Assembly (NCBI RefSeq): GCF_008831285.2
Contig: NC_045140.1
Span: 12,148,505 to 12,212,504 of the forward strand
Origin: Nymphaea colorata
Lineage: Eukaryota; Streptophyta; Magnoliopsida; Nymphaeales; Nymphaeaceae
Length of the DNA: 64,000 nucleotides
Direction of reading: 5' to 3'
The position numbers and the translations under genes are program-made. How positions within the stretch are numbered: the stretch's first letter is position 1; every line of letters begins with the position of its first letter. Positions 43,680 to 55,200 of the stretch are shown piece after piece. The notes under the pieces are model-generated. The model had not been told where the DNA came from. It was given only the letters and a program-made list of their open reading frames with translations, and ran no database searches.

Positions 43680-46600
43680 CTGTGTGGAGGATCTCTTCAA
43701 ACTAGCGATGGAACAACACACTTCAAATTTTGAACGAGGCAATTCTTTAGTCATCATATCAACACCATTGTCATCTGTATGAATTTTCTTAAGCTCAAGT
43801 TGCTTTACTTCTAACATATCAGGTATCCAATGATAATTCACATCAATGTGTTTCAGCCTTGCATGAAAGGTAGAATTCTTGCCAAAGATAAATCACACTC
43901 TCACTGCCACAAAACAAAACATACTTTTCTTGAGCAAGACCAAGTTTCAGCATAAACTTTTTCATCCATAATAATTATTTAATAGCATCTATCACTACAA
44001 TAAACTCTACCTCTAGTAAAAAGTATCACACATTTTTTAAATCTAGACTGCCATGACACTGCACCACCTGCTGAAGTGATCAAATAACCAAATATAGATT
44101 TTCTAGAATCAACATCACCAGTCATATTTGAATCTGTGTAACCTATCAAAGTAGGTTTCTATCAACCCAAATGTGGACACATATTACTAGTGCTTCAAAG
44201 ATATTTCAAAATCCATTTCGTATCTTACCAAGATTTGAGAAAAACCTACTCACAACTCCAATTGCATGAGCAATGTCTGACCTGGTACATACCATAACAT
44301 ACATTAAACTACCAACGGTTGAAGCATACAAAATCTTATGCATGTCTTCTTTCTCATCATCTGTGGAAGGACTCTGCTTCATACTCAGCTTAAATTGTGC
44401 TCCAAGTGGGTATTCACTGCTTTAGCCTTGTCTATATTGAATCTTTGAAGTACATTTTGGATGTACTTCTCTTGTGATAGCCACAACTTCTTTCTTTCTC
44501 TATCTCGAACAATCTTCATGCCAAAATTCTAATTTGTGGGTCTCAAATATTTAGTGGCAAATGTTTTGCCCAATTATTTCTTTAAGTTAGTAATTCTTGA
44601 AGTATTTTTTAGCAACAATGAGCCTGTCGTCAACATGGAGCAACAAGATAACAAAGTTATCATATGAAAATTTCTTAATAAAAACATAGTGGTAGTATGC
44701 TTGTAACCATGCTTTCCCATAAAAGACTTAAACTTTTTGTGCCACTGTATAGAAGTTTGCTTTAAACCATACACGCTCTTTCTCAATTTATAAACATAGT
44801 CTTCTTTTCTTTTCCTTTCAAACCCTTCAAGCTGCATTGTATATATTTTCTCTTCAAAATCACCATGAAGAAAGACTGTTTCACATCCATTGGTTCAACT
44901 TTTAGATTTAGACTTGATGTCAAACTTAAGATAACTTGAATGGATGACATTTTAACAAGGTAAAAATATTTTTTCAAAATCAACACCTTTCTTTTGAAAA
45001 AAACCTCTCACAACCACCTTAGCTTTATATCGTGGGTGATAAGAGTTTTCAACATGTTTTACTCTAAAAACCCAATGATTCTTCAAAGTCTTTTTACCTT
45101 TAGGTAATTGCACAAGATTAAAGGTATGCTTGTCATATAAAGATTGCATCTCGTCTTCCATTAATCCAATCTACTTCTCTTTTTGCACAACTTGCATAGT
45201 TTTTTCATAGATCTCAAATTATTTACAATCTATCAACAAAACATAGTTATGTGTAAGATAGCATGTAGATGGTCTTATCTCTCTAGTAGATCTACAAAGT
45301 GACTCTATATTTGAAGAGGAATATACTTTAAACTTCCTACTATCACATCATATTGGCCAACATTATGTTGTGAATCTTTAACATCCTCATGTGTCATCAT
45401 CAACCAAATTTGGGAATGAATACAAAGGAACATAATTCATATCAACTGTCTTGCTTTTACACTGAGATGTCTTATCAATTGCTTTTTCAATATCTTTAAT
45501 ATTTTAATTCTCAACAAAAACTATATTTCTGTTTCTAATGAGTTTCTTTTCAATAGGATCGTACAATTTTTACCCAACTCATATTCACTATACCCAAAAA
45601 ATATACACTGACGTGCCTTTGTTTCTAACTTAAATCTTTCATATTTTGGAACATGCACAAACGCTTTGCATCCAAAAACATATAACACCTTCTTGCTAGA
45701 CTAAAATTTATTTGAAACGTCACCATTCAAAGAAACATAATGAGACAAATTAACTATATGTGCAGCAACATATAAAGCTTCACTCAAAAAAGAATTAGGC
45801 AATTATGCCTTAGATAACATACATCTCAGGAATCTTAAGAAGAGTCTTTTGATGCCTTATTCCATGCATCCTGTAGTACTCACCAAAGGGACCCAAATAG
45901 TCACTTTCATTGTCACTGTGTATACACTTTAATTTTCTTTCAGTCTATCTTTCAACTAGAATATGAAATTGCTTGAATGTATCAAGCACTTGGTCCTTCA
46001 TCTTTAAAGTATAGACTTACACCTTTCTTGAATGGTCATCAATGATAGTGACAAAATAAAGTGCACTACCATGTGTACTAACCTTTAGTGGACTACAAAC
46101 ATATGAGTGAACAGACTTTAACAATTTCTTCTTTTTTGTAAGTTGTTGATTTTTAAATAAAATTCTTCTTTGCTTCCCAACCAAAGAAATGAGTATGTCT
46201 TTCTAGCTTTCTTTCTTCGCCTCAAGAAGAAGATTCATTTTAATAAAAAATCAATACATTTCCCACTCATATGACCCAACCTCTTGTACCACAACTTAGT
46301 AGATTTCTCATTCTTTGCCACATGCACTACATCTTTTGTAATTGATGCCTAAATAACATACAAGTTGTCATACTTTTTGCCTCGAGGCATAACAAGTGAA
46401 CCTCTAGTGAACTTCCATTGTCCATAATTGAAGGTGCTACATAAGCCATCATCATCAAGCTTTTCAGTTGAAATCAAATTCAATTGTATATCTAGCACAT
46501 ATCTGATATCCTTGAACTTTAATACAGTACTATTTTAACACAAATTTATTCTTGGTCTGTAAATTTATATCACCAAAACTAACAACCAGTTACAAACCAT

Positions 46601-47100
46601 CATTATCCATTCTCGAAACTCCACAATCACCAGAAGTATAGGTAACAAAAAATTCTTTATTTGAAGTAACATGGAGAGAGACACCACTATCAATCACCCG
46701 TATTATAGTTTGTTAAGTTCACAACATCTTCATCATAAACAACAACCAAGTCGTTACACACAGTCGTAGTGACATGATCACATTACCTTCATTTTTCTTT
46801 TCTTGCTTCTCATTACTTCTATTTTCTCGCGTCAACTGCAAGCAATACTTCTTGATGTGCCCCTTCTTTCCGCAATGATGACATTCTATATTCTTGTACC
46901 TTGACCTCTCTATTTGCTTCGGTTTTTGTTAATACCTTTCCCACTTTTATATTTATTTCTTCCTCAGTTCTCAATAACAAGCACCTCTAACTGTGGAGAG
47001 CAACCTTGAGATTTTCTTCTAATTTATTAATTTAAATATCGGCTTTAACAAGCTCCATAGAAACAACACCATTTAAAGCCGATCATTTAAATGAGTTTCA
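43680..47100 (-). pseudogene. TNT1-type gag-pol remnant
   Basis: From right to left on the minus strand. A CCHC knuckle with ECHHCGKKGHIKKYC (about 46885-46839). Protease, with DSGVSLHVTSNKEFFVTYTS (about 46700-46640), keeping the catalytic DSG. An integrase core with YFVTIIDDHSRKV (about 46062-46020). RT start MEDEMQSLYDKHTFNLVQLP (45161) then NHWVFRVKHVENSYHPRYKA; next, DYVYKLRKSVYGLKQTSIQW (about 44780). RNase H with GYTDSNMTGDVDSRKSIFGY (about 44150) and IHTDDNGVDMMTKELPRSKF near the end (43760). Many stops interrupt it, so it makes no product. Confidence 0.85.
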
Positions 47101-47343
47101 AGGACTTATTAATCAATTGTCTAACATGGGGATTAATTTTGCGAATGAAATTGTAGGGCTATGGATGCTTGCCACCCTATCAGATTCACGAAGGATATTT
47201 AGAGTCTCAAACACAAAGATGCAGAGCCTTTACAAACAAAAGGTTCTTCATTCTGTTCTTCTATATATTATAACTTTTGCCATTCAAACTTACCATACGA
47301 CTTGTGCCAAAATTCATTCTTAAACCAAACTCTATGCCACTTT

Positions 47344-48214
47344 TGTTGGGAAAATATGCATTAGCCAAATGATTGTACTTCACAGTTGAAGACAATGACT
47401 CACAACAACATGTAAATAAGCACTTTTATCTTGTGCACAAGCAAAGTAAAATGCTTCTTCCACCCGAGCTCCAAAAATAAAACCTTTATCATCCAAGAGA
47501 TCTCACAAATATATATATTTTGATGCACAATAATCAAACAAGAAACAAAAAGATAATCTCAAACAAGAGAGAGACACCAATTTTAACATGTAAAACCCTC
47601 TTAAAATGAGAGGTAAAAACCACAGTGTTAAGAGCAACCCAATAACAAATTTACTATGTCATATAGAAACAGCTACAAGAGTGCAATATATGATGTATAC
47701 GCTCCAAAAGCCCAAGAATCACTGAAATAGAGAAGCAATGATGCAAATGAAGAAGTGAAGTGGAGGAATATCACCTAATTGAGAGTAATGACATTCCCAT
47801 AACAAAAAAGTCCTCTTTCTTTTGATATAATCTTCAATAATCAAAGAGATAAAGAATGGAAGAAAAACCCGAACAGTAATGAAATCTTTCCCCTTCACAA
47901 TCTCTCTTTCTCTCTTGTTAGAATCTCTCTAATGACTTCAAGAATCAATGGAGAACAAGAACCCTCTCTTTCTTTCTTTTCTTTCTCTTCAAGAACAATA
48001 CACAAATGAGAAGAAGAATGCCCAAAAGCCCTACCCGCACAAGAAAAATCAGAGGTCCTTCTCTTTCAGCCCTCTTTGTAAAAAAATTCAGTTTTGGTCC
48101 ACCAAATTTATCGAAGTCGCTCCTCTTCATTTTTGTCAAGTACAGGTGTTTGCTTTTTTCTTTTTGGCTTGGATTTGGATCCTCCACATAAAGGTGATCC
48201 AACCCAACGTCCAC
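47344..48214 (-). repeat. 5' LTR of the TNT1-type element
   Basis: Partner of 42632-43664; on the plus strand it starts tgttgggaaaatatgc. The right end is approximate: a terminal CA can be placed at 48213-48214 or two bases further. The decayed primer-binding site lies just left, at about 47326-47341. Confidence 0.8.
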
Positions 48215-51200
48215 AATAAAAATGTGGCATGTTACTTCCATGAAATACTAGATTTGTAGGACATGACACACCATTCAGTCAACACTGCATAATGTGAGGA
48301 TCAAAGTGCCTCTTATTCAAAGACAAGCATAGAGTTGACTGAGAGATCTCAGTTGGTACACCTATTTAGGGAGCACAGTTGTACTATTGAAGCACATCAC
48401 AAGAGAACAAGTATGAGAGAACAGGCTCGAATGAAGTCATAATGAAGGATTGATATTTGCCATATTGCTAGCCCTCCTGCTCTACCTCGCTTGTATAATA
48501 CCTTGCAAAATGGCGGTCCACAAAGGCACGACCACCCCATCTCCATAGTTGCTGCACCTCCACCATCTTCTTAACCTTGAGGTAGACAAGACTTTGTTCC
48601 TCGTGCTTCCTCACAGCAAACGAACCAGCTTCCTATCATGGTTGTTCTTCTCCACATTATCGACATGAGTCCAAGTCTGGGTAGGGTAAGTAAGCGTACT
48701 GATCTAATCATTGAAAAGCTACTCTATGTACTGAAGAAGTTAAGGGTGGAAAGCTTGTACGCTAGATGTCAAGGTTTGGAAATTGAAGTTTTGTTACATA
48801 AATTTGAGAGAGATTCCTAGATCCATATTTCAGCTCTAGATCCATATACAGATCCAAATTCCAGCTCTATATCTAAAATGGATCCTTAGATCCATATTTA
48901 GATCCAAATTTTGGCTCCAGATTCAAAATAGATCCCTAGATTCATATCTGAATCCAAATCTCAAAACCAGATCCAATCTAAATCTCAGTGGCGGACTCAT
49001 TTGATCCAAATTTGAGCCTTGGATCGAATTTAAATCAGATCTAGATGTAAGATCCATAATCTAGATTCATATCCATATTCAAGATCCAAATTCATATGAT
49101 AGATCGAAATCTATCTTGTATCAATTTTTCGGCTTAAAAATTATAAATTTAGACTTGCCATGGTATTTGGATCTGGTTTTAGATTCAAATCCAAGTCACA
49201 GACCCTTCCCTTGCCCAAGTATAGAGGCGTTACGGTCGTTTTTCAAAATGCTATTGATTCTCTAGAAATGTTTTGAATTCTCCAAAATGCCCTTGATTTT
49301 CGTGATATATCCTTTCTTTTCCAAAGATACTCTCATTTTTTTATACACTTCATGCGGGCCATAGCTGACGTGGCAAACTGATTAGGCCCGGTTTGGCAAC
49401 AGTTGGTGCAACCAAGTGCGGCCCTAGCCTAGCATGCCAAGTACGGCTGGCTAACCGAGGCCAAGCATGTGGCCTTTCTGTGCCTTTTCAGGCCAAGCTA
49501 AGCCAGGCCTGCGGCTAGTCAAGTTGGGCTGTAGCCTAGGCTTGCGGGCCGATTTTTAAGCTTGTTACTAGGCTGGGCCGGCCTTGGAGGCCAGACTACC
49601 ACCCCTTGGCATGGTCAACCTCCTTTTGGATAGCTTTGACGTTTTTACTGTAATTAAACATATTTTGAGTCCATAATGGCTAGTTATTGGCTAATTATAC
49701 TTTAAAAAGAACCATAATGCTCTTGAGTCTCTGTCTTCTATAAATACCTCTTCATTTGTACCTTCTAACATATCCATCATCTTCTTGAGTGGTCTCCTTC
49801 ATTTTCGTCTTCTTCTTCTTCTTTTTCTTCAACCTTTTTTTTTTTCGTTGCTCTCTTTCTCTTCATTTTCTTTAAATCCAAACCAACATTCGAAGACCTT
49901 GGAAGAGCTCATCTCTAATTCATTTGAGTCCACCATCAAGGAGTCGCCTTTGCCCAAAAAAGCATCCCTTTGCAAGGTATGTATTTTTTTCATGGCAAGC
50001 CAATGAGAGTCTAGGACTCTCTCCACAGCTAAGGATATTCCTTAATGCCCGGGGAGCATGGCTGAAGCAAGCATAGTTGTTTTATACCTCTTTCTCTATG
50101 ATTTTAACATAGTTTTATTTTTTTTTCTTTGAACCTTTTTTTCTCTTCTTTTTTCTTTCCCCTTTCATTTTTCCCTTTCTCTATATTTTGGTCTCTTTCT
50201 TAATCTCTCCTTTAATTTCTCACTTTTAAAAGTCCTTTTTTTTAAACCTATCTTTCAAATCTCTTTTGCTCTTGTATTAATATATATCTCTTTCTTTTTT
50301 TCTCTCTTTTTCAGCTCTCTTTCTCTCTATTTCTTTTTCTATGTACTTTTCTTTTTCTTTTTTGGTCTCTCTACTTTCCTTTCTTTTTAATTTCTTTCTT
50401 TCTCTATTACTCTTTAAATATCTTTTTTAGATTTCTTTTTCTATCACTTTTCATTTATCTTTTAATGTCTCTCTTTCTCTCTCTTTTATTAATCCTATTC
50501 TCTTTTCAATTTCTCTTCTAAAATTTCTTTCTTTCTTTCTTCTTTTGCTTTTTCTTTCTCTTTCAACTATCTATTATTAATCACTCTTTTACTAATCTAT
50601 CGCTTTCTTTATTTTTCTCTTTCTCTCTCTATTTGTCTCTCTTTAAATCTCCATTTTAAGTCTCTTTTTCTCTCTATTCATTTCTCTCTCTTGCTTTTAT
50701 TTTTCTCTCTCTATCTTTTTCTCATTTTTATTTCTTTTTTATTTCCACTTTTCTCTTTTTATTTCTATCAATTCTCATTCCTCATATATTTATCTCTTCC
50801 TCTCTTTGTGTATTTATCTCTTTATTTTGATGACTTGATTGTTTTAGATGCTATTACTATAAGAAGATTTGGGTGGAATATTTTTCTATTTTCATTATTT
50901 TGAGGTTGAAACATGTCAAACCCAAGAAAGACCTAAATACACTTAATGTATGTGTTAATTTGGATTGAGCATGTCATTTTCGATTTAAAATCCTTGAGTT
51001 ATTTATTAGATGGGAGTTTATCCATAATATGAGTGAAATCATGTTTGTTGTCATTTGTATTAATGCTTTTTATTTAACATTTTCTATCAATTTCATATAT
51101 GTATATGCATGAACATGCATATGCACACACCCTAACATCACAAACACAAATGAAATGATGGGTGGACTTTTCATTGAATTTTAAAGAAGGTATAGTCATG

Positions 51201-51344
51201 GTCCCTCTAATTCAAAATTTTAATTCTAAAACAAAGCTTGGAAAACTTGTTTTTACAAACATGACAACTTGAAGTCATGCATTGCAAAACAAGTAAAGCA
51301 AACCACTCTCATATCTGGTCTGGTGGATCTAAACCTGACCCTTA
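48215..51344. other. Repeat-rich intergenic region
   Basis: No gene recognised. 48825-49100 is a degenerate array of 'agatccaaat/agatccatat' words. 49385-49610 is rich in ggcc/aagcc words (ggccaagc, ggctgggccggcc), typical of a decayed dispersed repeat. 50090-50840 is strongly pyrimidine-rich (see separate entry). The short frames at 49785-50006 and 50691-50903 are compositional. Confidence 0.45.
50090..50840. repeat. Polypyrimidine tract, about 750 bp
   Basis: Almost entirely C and T on the plus strand, as irregular ctttttctctc words rather than a pure dinucleotide repeat. It is a strong strand asymmetry over most of a kilobase, non-coding, and could form triplex DNA. Confidence 0.85.
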
Positions 51345-51455
51345 GTAGCTTCAATTCTAACCTAAAAAGTTATAAACTGAGACAACTAATCACTTAATAA
51401 ATTTTTAAGGATTTTTACAATCTTCAATAGAGGACTAAACCTTTAAGGTATTACA
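51345..51455 (-). repeat. 3' LTR of TRIM-like element (diverged)
   Basis: Shares the order attctaacc..aaaag.tataaactgagacaac.aatcactta, then tttttacaat(c/t)ttcaat and gactaaac.ttt with 52131-52259. It ends at ttaca; the start is decayed. Confidence 0.65.
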
Positions 51456-52116
51456 ATTCACCCCTAAAAAGCACATGTCTGTGTATGTGAGACTTTACGT
51501 CTAGGTGTTGAACTAGCTCTAATCATTGTGGTGGCAAGTTAACTTGGCAATCACCAAGTCGGCTAGAGTTCGTCCTCTCACTGGGCCACAAGTCAGGACC
51601 CAAGTGAGTCAGCACCAAAACTCATGCAACTAGGCCAAAAATCGGCTAACTCACTAGGCTAGTAACTCGGATTGAAACCCCCCGAGTTTGGTTCTCATTG
51701 TTTTAAAGTGTAAAAATCAATATTGATACTTAAGTTATTGAGCAATTTTTGTTTTTTTTTTTCTTTTCTAAAAGCTCTTATCAAAGACATGCAAGGAACA
51801 CTAGCCTAACAATTTGCAAACAATTTCTAAATGTCTAGAGGCCCAAAGGAAATCAGGCGGTTAATACAAAAAGAGATAAATACAAGCTAAGCAAGTGTCC
51901 TTAGATTCATGACTTTCTTTATGGTTAGAATTGTTAGACAAATCATAACTAAGATCATGTTGTTTTATACTCACTGGAGAGGTAGTAGATAACACTACAA
52001 GATTGCAGTACACTCTAGAAATTTATGACTCACCCCATTGAGTCACTAAGTCAACTCGTGACCCACTGACCCAGTCATCTACTGTTTCAAGTTTGTTTCT
52101 GGGGTTTGGCATCTAC

Positions 52117-52129
52117 GGCTCTGATACCA
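52117..52129 (-). promoter_or_regulatory. Primer-binding site for initiator Met tRNA
   Basis: TGGTATCAGAGCC on the minus strand, complementary to the 3' end of plant tRNA-iMet, next to the end of the right LTR of the TRIM-like element. Confidence 0.8.
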
Positions 52130-52130
52130 T

Positions 52131-52259
52131 TGTAACAATTCAACCCACTCCCCCAGAAAAGCTAAAAACTAGGATAACCAATCACTTAAGTAACCTTTTT
52201 ATAAGTCCTTGAAGATTTTTACAATTTTCAATGCATGACTAAACTTTTTGAGTGTTACA
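52131..52259 (-). repeat. 5' LTR of TRIM-like element
   Basis: 129 bp with TGTAACA at both ends when read on either strand (plus start tgtaaca, minus start TGTAACA), giving clean TG..CA borders. Confidence 0.75.
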
Positions 52260-55200
52260 AATATCCCTATCGACTTGATCATTTTTACATCAATGTTTTC
52301 TATACCAAATTCTAACTCTCATCAAATTTATTTATTCAAAAATTTCAAATTGCCAAACACAGATTCTCCTTTATTCAATATCTATTTCAATCATTATGAA
52401 TTATACTTAATTTTCCATCAAAGACTCATTTTTATTATTTGCAATTCCTATTTCATTCTTCATGTTCCTCCTCCTTTCTCTTCTTTGCTTTTCTCTTCGT
52501 CTTCTTTTCTTCTTCCCCTCCTCTTTTTTCCTTGTTTCTTCCCTTTTTCTGGCTGTTTCCGGACCGGTCGGTGAAGGGTGACTAGATGGCAACCAGTAGT
52601 TGGCTGGCATGCTATACTTGCTAGACAGGTCGTACTGGCCTATTGGCCACACTAAATTTGGGTACGGCCAGACTGCCCATGGCCTAGCATTTTAGTAACA
52701 TGGACTCTTTGAAATCTTTGCCACACCCATGTCGTGAAGGAGGATCGACCGCTTACACTCAGCAGGAGAACGCCTTCATCATTATGAATGTCAACAAATT
52801 TGATTTCAATATAATATCTAACCAAACTATTTCAAAAAAATCACATATATGTAAAAATATTACATCCCATCAAGAAATGGGATCAGATTAAGATTTAAAA
52901 ACTGACATTTGATTCCATACTGATTATATTTAAACAAATATCCTATCGGATTCAAATTTGGATTAGATTTATTTTTATATAAATATCTATATCTAATGTC
53001 CATACATTTTGGAAGATGGTTCTTAACATATTGTAGTGCAGTTTGTGTCAGGTTTAAAAGTTAGATTCAGATCTAGATGTGAAATTGAAATTGGATTCGG
53101 TTAGAATTGAGATTGTGAATTCAGATTTGGATTCAAGTTCAGATAGGTATAGACTTTTCTTCATTCCTAGTTGAATCTGAATTCCAATCCAAATATGTGA
53201 ACATTTGAAAAAGCAGACATACTTATTTAAAATCGATTAGTTGGCATCCGTACCCATGTCACCCTTCTCAAGCCCTTGTTCACTTTAAGCCTTGATGCAC
53301 TGGCTAAAAGATTCAATGCACTAAAAATATGAGTTTATTTGAGCATCTTTTGGCAAGAATATGTAAAAACAATTGGGCTAAAGCCTAATGCCGCATGAGG
53401 TCAACTATTAATTGTTGGAGATGTTAGTAAACAAGAGCCAACTGTACATGTCTTGATCATTTCACATTATCTATTTCCTGTTTCCAAAAAACAAAACAAA
53501 AAAAATCACTTGTCTCCATGAACATGTAGCATTGGTGTTCATGTGAACAAGAAACATAGCACATTATTTGAAAATTCGAACATATAAAATAAGAAGGCAT
53601 TATTTTTTGATAAAGAGTAACTATTCTTGTTTCACTAGTAGAGAGAATCCTTAGTCATACATCTCATGATAGAAGGAAAAAGGAAATCCATATAAACAAA
53701 AACAGTGACAGAATATTATAAAAAAGCTAACTGACTATCCTTGCACTTGAGTCAACATCTCAAACTTGCTCAGTTTGTCTAGTGAAAGATGTCCATCCAT
53801 TTTCTTCAGGGCAAATGGATTTGTCATCGTAAATACCTTAAAAAGAAAGCTCCAGACTCATCCATCCGAAAGAAGAGTGCAACTTGAGGAACTAGTTAGT
53901 GAGGCACAACATTTCAAAGGGCAGAGCTGCTTGCTTTCTAAAAGTCAAGTAGGAGGCCAGGAAGGCAACTTGAATATCTGTTAGCAGATTAAAATATGAA
54001 TATCTCTCAAGTAATTTAAAGGTTACTTATAAATAAAGAAAAATAAAAAACAGCAGCACCAACCACGCAAAAATCAATTTTCATGGTTCTAAGGTAAATC
54101 AAGTTTCATCAAGGATCCTTTTCATTAGTTAAAGTTCATATTATTTTGTAGCTGCCAACAGAACTTCCCCCATTCAATGGCCTCACTATTGCATACTTCT
54201 ATGATGGAAGAAGAAAGTAAGAATTTTAGCCATTCATGTAGTTTCCAAAGCTGAGAAACTTCAGCTATTAACTTGCAAGTCTACTCTCTTCGAGGATGAA
54301 ACCAAACAGTGGACATGTTATCTGCTTCAAGAGACTGAGGTACGAAAAATGGAATAAAGGAGCTTGTTAAAATTGGTTTCATGAAACACACAAAGGTTCT
54401 CCTAAATGGAAAGTATGGTCATATTTGAAGTTAGAGCCAAAGACTTGCATGCATATCATTCTATAACATGACTAAATTGTAGGCAACAACACTAAATGAA
54501 CAAAACAAGCAGGGTTCTTCTTGAACACTCATAGTATTGGTCAGAGTAGCATTGATATAATAAAGTCAAGTAGCAGAGGGAGTATGCTAAAATATGCATG
54601 TTCATGTAAATTACGAATCAAAACACAACACAGTATATTTGACAATCTTATGCATAAACTGTACAATCCTCTCCATCTCATTCAATGAAGGAGAGAGATA
54701 TAGACAGTTTCTTTTTTGTCCCTTCCAATGTTTTGTACTTTTCATTTCAAGAGTAAGTTTGTCTTTTTTGTAAATCTCAATTATGGTCCAATACCTAAAA
54801 GTAAACTCTTAAGTCAGTCCATTCAATCCCTATAAATCCTAAACGACACATCCAAATACGTGCTGGTAGCGGATTCCAAATGTGTAACCATGGAATCACA
54901 TCTATATTGCTAGGAAATTGAAAAAGTGAAAAGCTTAAAGCATTGATCTCTAAGTATAATTGCAAATTCTGTAGCACTCAAACTGGACCAGATCTGTCTC
55001 TTCTATAGAAGGACCATGTAGTCATCTTGGTACTCAGAATTTGAGTGTTGGTCGTTGGCCTGTAGTCTGCACATGAGCCACTTCAGGGGCCTTTGATCAT
55101 GAATTTAGACCACTTGCATCTCAAATTCTACCATCTCGAATCAACAACCCTCTCCCTTGCGCAGTGTCTTTAGATCTATTGACTTGTACAGTTCGTTGGA

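Larger units (their letters stand above)
42632..48214 (-). mobile_element. Near full-length, dead TNT1-type copia retrotransposon
   Basis: Both LTRs are present: 5' LTR 47344-48214 and 3' LTR 42632-43664, read on the minus strand. A polypurine tract (GTTGGTGAGGGGGGGA) abuts the 3' LTR. Next to the 5' LTR, the minus-strand AGTGGCATAGAGTTTGG is a decayed initiator-Met primer site (canonical TGGTATCAGAGC). The order gag knuckle, protease, integrase, RT, RNase H is Ty1/copia. The RNase H end resembles the TNT1/Tork-type polyprotein. Stops and frameshifts occur throughout, and the LTRs differ by many substitutions and indels, so the insertion is old. I could not find a matching target duplication (flanks tccat and about ataaa), so an end may have been altered. 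Confidence 0.85.
51345..52259 (-). mobile_element. TRIM-like miniature LTR element
   Basis: Two related terminal repeats of about 110-130 bp (51345-51455 and 52131-52259) flank about 675 bp with no polyprotein. The right repeat has perfect TG..CA ends (tgtaacaatt...agtgttaca). Directly inside it, the minus strand reads TGGTATCAGAGCC (52129-52117), the canonical initiator-tRNA-Met primer-binding site, two bases from the LTR end. Next to the left repeat the minus strand reads TTTTTAGGGGTGAAT, a usable polypurine tract. Total length is about 915 bp, in the TRIM size range. The left repeat has lost a clean TG start and I see no clear target duplication, so the element is old. It must have been mobilised by another element's proteins. 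Confidence 0.75.
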
